NCBI GenBank assembly: GCA_002697225.1
Contig: NZUQ01000029.1
Coordinates: forward strand, 1 to 6,618
Origin: Candidatus Poribacteria bacterium
GTDB taxonomy: Bacteria; Poribacteria; WGA-4E; UBA9662
DNA length: 6,618 nucleotides
Reading direction: 5' to 3'
Below are positions 1-5,334 of this stretch, in pieces (positions within the stretch are counted from its first letter, which is position 1; every line of letters starts with the position of its first letter). The notes below the pieces were generated by a model. That model was not told the origin of the DNA. It made no database searches and saw only the letters and a list, made by a program, of their open reading frames with translations. Position numbers and translations under genes: made by a program.

Positions 1-461
1 GTAATAAGAATCAATTACCTTGGCCGCATCTACCTTCGGACATGAAGTGGTTTTCAAAACAGACCAAAGGAAACGTCGTTGTAATGGGCCGAAAGACTTG
101 GGATTCACTTGGTTTGGTGAAGCCACTGCCAAACCGGGTAAACGTCGTGGTGTCTCGTCAGGCTCAGATAACAAGCGCAAATGCTGTAATCACAGATAAT
201 GTGAATCAGCGGATTCTCGATTTGCAGCAGGAGTATCCTACTAGAGATGTTTTCATTATTGGAGGAGCGCAACTTTACCAATCTACCATGCCGATTACCA
301 AGAGATTCTATATCACACGGATCTACAGCGATTATCCTGGCGATACTTATCTAGACATCGAGGTTTTGCTGGAAGATACGAAGATGTTGCGGCAAAAAGC
401 TGTTGAGGCCTCAGAAAAACACCCAAAACACGCATTTCAGATCTTTCAGAGAGTGACATGA
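1..461 (+). CDS. folA: Dihydrofolate reductase, 3' part (5' end outside window)
   Basis: Dihydrofolate reductase reduces dihydrofolate to tetrahydrofolate with NADPH in the cytoplasm. The open frame enters from the left edge (first full codon at position 3) and gives 152 residues, so only about 15 N-terminal residues are missing. The ATG at 42 is internal: conserved family sequence, NQLPWPHLPSD, lies before it. Visible motifs are the Trp loop (LPWPHLPSD, whose Asp corresponds to catalytic Asp27 of E. coli), MGRKTWDSL and PLPNR (cofactor and folate side), and FIIGGAQLY (the Gly-Gly NADPH turn), followed by FYITRIY. The loop is one residue longer than in E. coli (PWPHLP against PWNLP), as in some eukaryotic forms. 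The stop overlaps the thyA start as ATGA, which suggests translational coupling. The family call is secure; the symbol folA (or dfrA) is by homology. Confidence 0.95.
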   Translation, partial: NKNQLPWPHLPSDMKWFSKQTKGNVVVMGRKTWDSLGLVKPLPNRVNVVVSRQAQITSANAVITDNVNQRILDLQQEYPTRDVFIIGGAQLYQSTMPITKRFYITRIYSDYPGDTYLDIEVLLEDTKMLRQKAVEASEKHPKHAFQIFQRVT

Positions 462-1303
462 AACAGTATCTTTCTGCATTACAACAGATCCTTGATGAAG
501 GCATTGACCGACCTGACCGAACCCAAACAGGTACTCGCAGCTTGTTTGGAATGCAGCATCGATATAGACTGAGCAGTGGGTTTCCAGTTGTAACAACTAA
601 AAGATTCGCTTGGAAAGCTTGTCTGAGCGAGTTGCTGTGGTTTATAGAGGGAAGCCGTGATAATAATAGACTTAAAGAGATTCTAAACAACCAGAAAACT
701 ATCTGGGAAGCAAATGCAGAAGCGGGGTCTTGGAAACCTCATGCCCAATTTTCCGGCGATGTTGGACGAATTTATGGTGTTCAATGGAGAAGTTGGCAAC
801 ATTGGTCTGAGCCTGACCAGCAATATATTGCTATCGATCAACTGAAAGCTGTCATTGAAAACATCAAGGTAAAACCGTATAGCCGGAGGCACGTAGTTAC
901 CGCTTGGAACCCGGGAGAACTCGACCAAATGTCATTGCCTCCCTGCCACATATTCTTTCAATTCTATGTTGATAATGGAAAACTTTCAATGCAAATGTAC
1001 CAACGGTCATGTGATATGTTTTTAGGCGTACCATTCAATATTTCGAGTTATGCTTTACTATTACATATGGTTGCTCAGGTTACCGAACACGAACCAGGTG
1101 ATTTTATTCATACTCTTGGTGATGCTCATATATATCATAACCATTTTGAACAAGTCAAGATACAGTTATCAAGGGATCCATACCCATTACCTGAATTGTG
1201 GATTAATCCTAAAATCAAGGATATAGATGCATTCACAATGAAGGATTTCAAGCTTATCAATTACCAGTTTCATAAAGCCATAAAAGGGAAAATGTCAGTA
1301 TAA
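458..1303 (+). CDS. thyA: Thymidylate synthase ThyA
   Basis: Thymidylate synthase methylates dUMP to dTMP, using methylenetetrahydrofolate as carbon donor and reductant and releasing dihydrofolate for the reductase encoded just upstream. The 281-residue protein is full length and somewhat longer than E. coli ThyA (264), with the extra residues in the loops between about 66 and 120. Key residues are all present: Arg21, Glu58 in SELLWF, Tyr106 in the GRIYGVQWR segment, the nucleophile Cys163 in LPPCH, Arg183-Ser184 with Asp186 in YQRSCD, Asn194 in GVPFNISSY (the residue that selects uracil over cytosine), and His224/Tyr226 in GDAHIY. The C-terminus IKGKMSV matches the usual closing tail. The start lies inside the DHFR stop (ATGA, 458-461) with only a weak purine stretch before it, so coupled translation is likely. 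I see no missing functional residue. Confidence 0.98.
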   Translation: MKQYLSALQQILDEGIDRPDRTQTGTRSLFGMQHRYRLSSGFPVVTTKRFAWKACLSELLWFIEGSRDNNRLKEILNNQKTIWEANAEAGSWKPHAQFSGDVGRIYGVQWRSWQHWSEPDQQYIAIDQLKAVIENIKVKPYSRRHVVTAWNPGELDQMSLPPCHIFFQFYVDNGKLSMQMYQRSCDMFLGVPFNISSYALLLHMVAQVTEHEPGDFIHTLGDAHIYHNHFEQVKIQLSRDPYPLPELWINPKIKDIDAFTMKDFKLINYQFHKAIKGKMSV

Positions 1304-1335
1304 ACTTGGAAGACAATCAATAAAAAAATCCTGAA

Positions 1336-1341
1336 AAGGAG
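1336..1341 (+). promoter_or_regulatory. Ribosome binding site of the HEAT-repeat gene
   Basis: AAGGAG lies 10 nt before the ATG at 1352, and a second purine run (GAAGG, 1341-1345) is closer. This independent site supports the chosen start and shows that the HEAT gene can be translated separately from thyA although the two genes are only 48 nt apart. Confidence 0.7.
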
Positions 1342-1351
1342 AAGGTAATAC

Positions 1352-2668
1352 ATGGAAAGTGATCTTAATCACCTGATCGAACAGTTAAACCATGAGGATA
1401 GCGAGGTTAGGATTCAAGCCTGTCGTTCATTGAGAGACAGCAGCTATTCAGAAACAATTGAACCGTTGAAGTCAATGTTAGAGGATGAAAATAAATGGGT
1501 TCGTCGCCACGCGACCGAGACCTTGTTGACCCTGACTTCAGTCGAAGATATGATTGATCAATTGATTCATTTGCTGGATGATAGTGATCCTTGGGTTCGT
1601 TGCTATGCTAGTGAATCACTTGCTCAATCAGCAGATCCAAAATCAATTCAACCCTTAATTGCTCGATTAACGGATCAAGATTATCATGTACGTTTAACAG
1701 CATGCCGGGTACTGGCAAAGTTTGAAATCCAGGATGATATCGATCCAGTGATTGATTTATTGCAAGATGAAAATAAATGGATACGACGACAAGCCTGTAG
1801 TACACTCGGTCATTGGAAATCTGAAGTGGCTAGTGAGCGATTGATACAAATGCTCAGTGATGAGAGTGCTCATGTTCGTTCTGCTGCCTGTCAAGCGCTG
1901 GCAGCAGTTCCAAACACGCAAGCGATTTCACCGTTGATCGTGCTTTTAAATGACGAAGATGCATCTGTTCGTACCAGTGTCATTGAAGTATTAACCAAAA
2001 TCGGTGACACTTCAGCAGTCGAACCAGTAATTGAGAAGCTTAATGACGAAAGTCCGTCTGTACGTTTAGCTGCATGTAGGGCAATGACTGTCTTCAGCGA
2101 CACACGTGCTTGTGAAGCCCTTCTAAGTTGTCTGAACGACGAAAATCACCTCACACGTCAATATGCTTGTCGGGCGTTAACGACATCTGGGAATGGAAAC
2201 ATAGCTGAAGTGCTGGAGAAGAAACTTGATGACGAAGTGGCTGAAGTTCGTGCTGCAGCTTGTCAGTCGTTGCTGGAGTTACAGTATCATCACGCTATTA
2301 ATTCGATTTCGGCTTTGTTACAAGATGAAGACGTCTCTGTCCGACGAAGTGCTTGTAAATCAATATTGAATTTGGGTGAGAAAGAATCCTTGCCTCCCTT
2401 AGGCCAATTGGCAGATGAAGAAGACTGGTGGATCCGCCAATATGTGTTTGAAGCAATGGCGAAATTAAGAAACCATCAAGCTGTCGAACCGCTTATCACT
2501 ATGTTATCAATGAAAGAAGATCATCTTCATCAAAGGATTGAAGATGTATTAATAGACATCCAAGACCGTGTAGATGATGAAGAAACAAAGAACAAGATTG
2601 AAGAAACATTTAACCCTTCTGAAATCTCCGGCGCTACTACAGAGAGTGATTCTCATACAAGCCAATAG
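1352..2668 (+). CDS. HEAT-repeat (PBS-lyase-like repeat) protein
   Basis: This 438-residue protein has no signal peptide or membrane segment and is probably a cytoplasmic alpha-solenoid scaffold. Residues 5 to about 403 divide into 13 consecutive repeats of 31 residues (one of 32), starting near 5, 36, 68, 99, 130, 161, 192, 223, 254, 285, 316, 347 and 378. The pattern is I-x-P-L-I-x-x-L-x-D-E-D-x-x-V-R-x-x-A-C-x-A-L, and the V/I-R pair is kept in most repeats. This is the HEAT form found in phycocyanobilin lyases and in many bacterial proteins of unknown role. The last 35 residues are charged and then Ser/Thr-rich, probably disordered. Repeats 2 and 5 share DENKW followed by V/I-R-R. Eight repeats carry Cys at the same position. 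HEAT solenoids bind partners, and no catalytic domain is fused here. There are no phycobilisome genes nearby, so a bilin lyase role is not supported. The partner is unknown; the gene probably shares a transcript with dfr-thyA. Confidence 0.93.
   Translation: MESDLNHLIEQLNHEDSEVRIQACRSLRDSSYSETIEPLKSMLEDENKWVRRHATETLLTLTSVEDMIDQLIHLLDDSDPWVRCYASESLAQSADPKSIQPLIARLTDQDYHVRLTACRVLAKFEIQDDIDPVIDLLQDENKWIRRQACSTLGHWKSEVASERLIQMLSDESAHVRSAACQALAAVPNTQAISPLIVLLNDEDASVRTSVIEVLTKIGDTSAVEPVIEKLNDESPSVRLAACRAMTVFSDTRACEALLSCLNDENHLTRQYACRALTTSGNGNIAEVLEKKLDDEVAEVRAAACQSLLELQYHHAINSISALLQDEDVSVRRSACKSILNLGEKESLPPLGQLADEEDWWIRQYVFEAMAKLRNHQAVEPLITMLSMKEDHLHQRIEDVLIDIQDRVDDEETKNKIEETFNPSEISGATTESDSHTSQ
1484..1780 (+). 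repeat. In-frame 15-nt direct repeat within the HEAT gene
   Basis: The 15-nt string GATGAAAATAAATGG occurs at 1484-1498 and again at 1766-1780, exactly 282 nt (94 codons, three HEAT units) apart and in the same frame. It encodes DENKW in repeats 2 and 5. The exact match at third codon positions points to a fairly recent duplication or conversion of a three-repeat block rather than to selection on the protein alone. Confidence 0.6.
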
Positions 2669-2676
2669 AAAATTTC

Positions 2677-2681
2677 GGAGG
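2677..2681 (+). promoter_or_regulatory. Shine-Dalgarno site before a small reading frame
   Basis: GGAGG lies 5 nt before a GTG at 2687, just after the HEAT-gene stop. An ATG at 2685 in another frame is followed at once by TGA, so the GTG is the only useful start close to this site. The quality and spacing of the site are the main reason to consider the small frame a real or former gene. Confidence 0.5.
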
Positions 2682-2686
2682 AATAT

Positions 2687-2767
2687 GTGAAAGCAATCAT
2701 TGTAGATTTGGGTGGTCGTGCACGAAGTTCGAAAGAAAACCGCATAGTAAAATCAGTGATTTTCTAA
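2687..2767 (+). CDS. Possible small protein or 5' gene remnant (26 codons)
   Basis: I do not recognise this frame. It runs from a GTG at 2687 to TAA at 2765-2767 and gives 26 residues beginning MKAIIVDLGG, then a basic stretch (RARSSKENR), then a hydrophobic end. It sits 18 nt after the HEAT-gene stop and carries a well-placed GGAGG. The start looks like the first beta-strand and glycine turn of a larger enzyme, so it may be what is left of a truncated gene. It could also be a true short peptide or a leader of the transhydrogenase gene 62 nt downstream. A chance frame cannot be excluded at this length. Confidence 0.3.
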   Translation: MKAIIVDLGGRARSSKENRIVKSVIF

Positions 2768-2829
2768 ACGGGTCGTAGCTCTTGTACCAGCATTGCCAAT
2801 AATTCTCATATGCATCAGCTGGAAAGAAA

Positions 2830-4107
2830 ATGACAACTGAAACTGCATTTATCATGGATACCTCCCAAATAAAGTTTGGTTTTGGAGCAACGCATGAAGT
2901 TGGTCACGATATGTACGCACTGGGTGGCAAAAGGGTGATGGTACTGACCGATCCCAATCTGTCCAATAGCGAGCCTGTTTCAATTACTTTGACAGCGCTG
3001 AGCAACGTTGGGATTGATGCGATATTATTTGATCAAGTTCGTGTTGAACCAACAGATGTTTCTTTCAAGCAGGCGATTGACTTTGCCGTTGATGGCAATT
3101 TCGATGGATACGTGGCAGTTGGCGGCGGATCCTGTATGGATACAGCTAAAGCTGCTAACCTTTATGCTACCTATCCAGCAGATTTTCTAACTTATGTGAA
3201 CTCGCCAATTGGGCAGGGCGAACCGGTACCAGGGCAACTCCAACCGTCAATTGCTATTCCCACCACTGCTGGTACTGGCAGTGAAACAACTGGAGTGGCT
3301 ATTTTTGACTTACTGGAAATGCATGTTAAAACAGGTATAGCCCATCGATCACTGCGGCCATCCATGGGAATCGTAGATCCAGATAACACCCGGACACTTC
3401 CCAAAATCGTATCTGCTTGCTGCGGACTAGATGTGTTGAGCCATGCGTTGGAATCTTTGACAGCTTTATCTTTTGATAAACGTCCTGCACCTAAGAGTCC
3501 CAAGTATCGACCTGCCTACCAAGGTTCGAACCCAATTAGCAACCTGTGGGCCTCCCGTGCAATTGAAATGGTTTCTAAAAATCTTATTCGTGCCGTCGAG
3601 TGTCCATCTGATGATGAAGCCAGAGCGCAAATGCTTTTGGCCTCCACGTTCGCCGGCATTGGGTTCGGTAATGCCGGTGTTCATTTGCCACATGGTATGT
3701 CCTATCCTGTGGCAGGGATGGTTCGAGACTACATTCCTGATGGATTCCCAAGCCCACACCCAATCGTGCCTCATGGAATGTCGGTTATCCTTAATGCCCC
3801 TGCAGTCTTTCGTTTCACCGCATCCACTAACCCCAAGTTGCACCTTTATGCGGCTGAATTGATGGGTGCCGATATTTCTGGAGCGGATCCCGATGACGCA
3901 GGTAAGATACTGGCCAATGCAATTATTAAACTAATGCAGAAAACGGGTATTCCTAATGGCTTATCTGAGGTTGGTTACGTCAAAGCGGATATTGACCAAC
4001 TCGTAGCTGGCACTCTACCACAACATCGGGTAACCAAGCTGTCACCTCAGCCAGCAAATGCGGCTGATTTGACAGAGTTGTTTCTCGATTCGTTGACATG
4101 CTGGTAG
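2830..4107 (+). CDS. Hydroxyacid-oxoacid transhydrogenase, ADHFE1-type (iron alcohol dehydrogenase family)
   Basis: The 425-residue protein belongs to the metal-dependent alcohol dehydrogenase family and most resembles animal ADHFE1. ADHFE1 oxidises 4-hydroxybutyrate to succinic semialdehyde while reducing 2-oxoglutarate to D-2-hydroxyglutarate, with no free cofactor turned over. ADHFE1-like signatures are RVEPTD (71-76), AVGGGSCMDTAKAANLYA (96-113, the GGGS nucleotide-binding loop), PTTAGTGSETTGVAIFD (144-160), RPAYQGSNPIS (227-237), AGIGFGNAGVHLPHGMSYP (275-293) and GTLPQHRVTKLSP (394-406). The likely metal ligands Asp201, His205, His288 and His315 are all present. The N-terminal domain binds nucleotide and the C-terminal half is helical. 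The ATG at 2830 fits the start of the family and has a modest GGAAAG 3 nt upstream. No succinic semialdehyde dehydrogenase or hydroxybutyrate gene lies next to it, so the substrate is inferred from the family only. Confidence 0.9.
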   Translation: MTTETAFIMDTSQIKFGFGATHEVGHDMYALGGKRVMVLTDPNLSNSEPVSITLTALSNVGIDAILFDQVRVEPTDVSFKQAIDFAVDGNFDGYVAVGGGSCMDTAKAANLYATYPADFLTYVNSPIGQGEPVPGQLQPSIAIPTTAGTGSETTGVAIFDLLEMHVKTGIAHRSLRPSMGIVDPDNTRTLPKIVSACCGLDVLSHALESLTALSFDKRPAPKSPKYRPAYQGSNPISNLWASRAIEMVSKNLIRAVECPSDDEARAQMLLASTFAGIGFGNAGVHLPHGMSYPVAGMVRDYIPDGFPSPHPIVPHGMSVILNAPAVFRFTASTNPKLHLYAAELMGADISGADPDDAGKILANAIIKLMQKTGIPNGLSEVGYVKADIDQLVAGTLPQHRVTKLSPQPANAADLTELFLDSLTCW

Positions 4108-4199
4108 AGAGAATTTACATGCATCCTTCGATACTCTGCTATATGCTTCTAACATAACTTTGCGGCACAGGCTGGATTTGAAAAATGATCCTTTTCCAA

Positions 4200-4233
4200 C
4201 CTTATCAAGAAAGTAGAACTTTCTTGATAAAGG
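4200..4233. terminator. Hairpin between convergent genes, possible bidirectional terminator
   Basis: Perfect 12-bp arms TTATCAAGAAAG (4202-4213) and CTTTCTTGATAA (4219-4230) enclose a 5-nt loop. A CC/GG pair extends the stem past one bulged A (4231). It lies 92 nt after the transhydrogenase stop and about 30 nt beyond the minus-strand acetyltransferase stop, where a shared terminator is expected. Neither side carries a proper U-tract (the plus side reads TAGAAAAATACC), and the stem is AT-rich, so classic intrinsic termination is doubtful. It could instead protect the 3' ends of the mRNAs. Confidence 0.5.
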
Positions 4234-4263
4234 TAGAAAAATACCTGTCAGCAATGTGGGAAT

Positions 4264-4830
4264 CTATACGTCTGTTGCGTCTTCATCAGTGTTGAATTCA
4301 CTGACTCCAAACTCGATCTGATCTGCGTCCTCATCTTGATCCGGTGCCACGATTGGGTCAGTGTCCTCCTCCATTTGAGTCCCATTAAAGAATTTTTCCA
4401 GAACAATTGTCTGACGTTCTTTATATCCCCATTTCCTGTAGGCTTCAATAACCGATCGGTCAGAAACTGATAGTTCGATCTCAAGAGATTGAACACCATT
4501 GTCCTTTGCTAGTTTTTCTGCGTATTCTACCAACATAGTCGATACGCCAAAAGCCCGAAATGGCGCTAACACCTTCAGGTCCCCAATGGTTGCAGTGGTG
4601 TTTTCAAGAACACTTCGTTCGATGCGTATTTGTCCAATTGGATGACCACCTGTTTCAGCTACAATACGATAGACGTCATCTTCACTGCTCTCTTCTAAAT
4701 CCTTTGTCAAGTGGTCGGTTACTTCTTGAACGGATTGATCGGGAAAACAGTAAGTCTGTAACCCTTCTGTATCCTCTAATGTCGCGGAGCGCAACTGTAG
4801 TGTGCCGTGAAGTTCAAGTTCTTGACTCAT
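4264..4830 (-). CDS. GNAT-family N-acetyltransferase with acidic C-terminal tail
   Basis: This 188-residue cytoplasmic protein carries a GNAT fold that would move an acetyl group from acetyl-CoA to an unknown amine. After an N-terminal strand (LQLRSATLEDTEGL, 11-24), residues 55-71 (RIVAETGGHPIGQIRIE) form the usual beta-turn-beta. Motif A covers 84-110, and its acetyl-CoA loop reads RAFGVS (92-97), a variant of the R/Q-x-x-G-x-G/A signature with Ser at the last position. Motif B is visible as AYRKWGYKE (130-138), and the strand TIVLEKFF closes the domain near 148. Residues 151-188 have 15 Asp/Glu and no Lys/Arg, so this extension is probably disordered. The gene points toward the transhydrogenase gene (convergent) and is transcribed away from the membrane gene. 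The substrate cannot be told from the sequence. Confidence 0.85.
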   Translation of the reverse strand: MSQELELHGTLQLRSATLEDTEGLQTYCFPDQSVQEVTDHLTKDLEESSEDDVYRIVAETGGHPIGQIRIERSVLENTTATIGDLKVLAPFRAFGVSTMLVEYAEKLAKDNGVQSLEIELSVSDRSVIEAYRKWGYKERQTIVLEKFFNGTQMEEDTDPIVAPDQDEDADQIEFGVSEFNTDEDATDV

Positions 4831-4837
4831 TATATAT

Positions 4838-4843
4838 CTCCTT
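4838..4843 (-). promoter_or_regulatory. Ribosome binding site of the acetyltransferase gene
   Basis: On the minus strand AAGGAG lies 7 nt before the ATG whose complement is 4828-4830. The site and spacing are near ideal and fix the start of the acetyltransferase gene. Confidence 0.75.
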
Positions 4844-5326
4844 ACATATCTATGAGTGTTGCATTAATGGCTTAGCTGCTACAATTGATTTCAAAAGGTC
4901 GTCGATTATCAGAAACACATTGAGAAACGAAAATCACATGATCAATACTTTCACCGATTATCGCCTAAGTTGGATAACTTATTTCCTAACTAGGTATATG
5001 CTTATTTTAACATGTCAGTATACTTTTGTAAACAAATGGCATGGCCAAAAATTAGAGTAACTATTCCTAGCCCTATATATGTTCTTCTTCTCCAGTATCG
5101 AGTTGATTACGTAATTATCTCTTTTAAATATGTCCTAATTTCACATCCCAAACAGTTGGTTATTTTGGTTAGAACAACCCAAGAAAATTCTAACGAAGAT
5201 CCTGAATAGCCATGAATTTCCTTTAGTTCCTGTCTCCTTTCGGCTTGTTTATGTATATAGGGATCAAGCGTTGGACTATCAGTAATAAACAATTTTGAAA
5301 GAGGTTAAGTACTTTTTAGATAAAAT

Positions 5327-5330
5327 GGAG
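5327..5330 (+). promoter_or_regulatory. Probable ribosome binding site of the membrane protein gene
   Basis: GGAG lies 4 nt before the ATG at 5335, a rather short spacing. In-frame Met codons at residues 10, 11, 13 and 16 are alternatives, but this site favours the first ATG. Confidence 0.45.
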
Positions 5331-5334
5331 AATA

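Larger units (their letters stand above)
4831..5334. other. AT-rich intergenic region between divergent genes, no convincing gene
   Basis: These 504 nt separate the divergently transcribed acetyltransferase and membrane protein genes, so promoters for both should lie here. I could not find a -35/-10 pair good enough to annotate for either. Small items seen are an exact 10-bp palindrome ATTACGTAAT (5106-5115), a 7-bp inverted repeat GTTAGAA/TTCTAAC (5168-5174 and 5188-5194), and an 8-nt direct repeat CGATTATC near 4903 and 4957. A minus-strand frame at 5107-5292, using TTG, gives a protein-like stretch (DPYIHKQAERRQELKEIHGY) but has no Shine-Dalgarno site. It may be a gene remnant or chance. 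Plus-strand frames here lack ribosome sites and recognisable sequence. Confidence 0.6.

Noticed and set aside
42..461. ATG at 42 as the start of the dihydrofolate reductase gene
   Set aside because: Conserved DHFR residues including the catalytic Asp equivalent lie before it, in an open frame that reaches the window edge, so it is an internal Met.
313..690. Minus-strand 125-codon frame across the dfr-thyA junction
   Set aside because: It lies antisense to two well-identified enzymes, and its translation has no recognisable motif.
1352..2668. HEAT protein as a phycobilin lyase
   Set aside because: The repeats are of the PBS-lyase type, but no phycobiliprotein gene is near and such repeats are common in bacteria without phycobilisomes.
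3466..3862. Two frames of about 125 codons on opposite strands inside the transhydrogenase gene
   Set aside because: Both are shadows of the real gene, whose motifs and metal ligands run through this region without break.
4560..5060. Plus-strand 166-codon frame opposite the acetyltransferase gene
   Set aside because: The GNAT motifs and an ideal ribosome site are on the minus strand; this frame has neither and runs out into AT-rich intergenic sequence.
5168..5194. 7-bp inverted repeat GTTAGAA/TTCTAAC as an operator or terminator
   Set aside because: The arms are short, the loop is 13 nt, and AT-rich sequence of this length yields such repeats by chance; recorded only as an item in the intergenic entry.
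5012..5209. Plus-strand 65-codon frame in the intergenic region
   Set aside because: There is no ribosome site before the ATG, and the composition is what AT-rich noncoding DNA would give.
5295..5322. Promoter of the membrane gene: TTGAAA (5295-5300) with TAGATA (5317-5322), 16 nt apart
   Set aside because: The -10 match is poor, and the transcript would start inside the ribosome binding site, so it could not serve the chosen start well.
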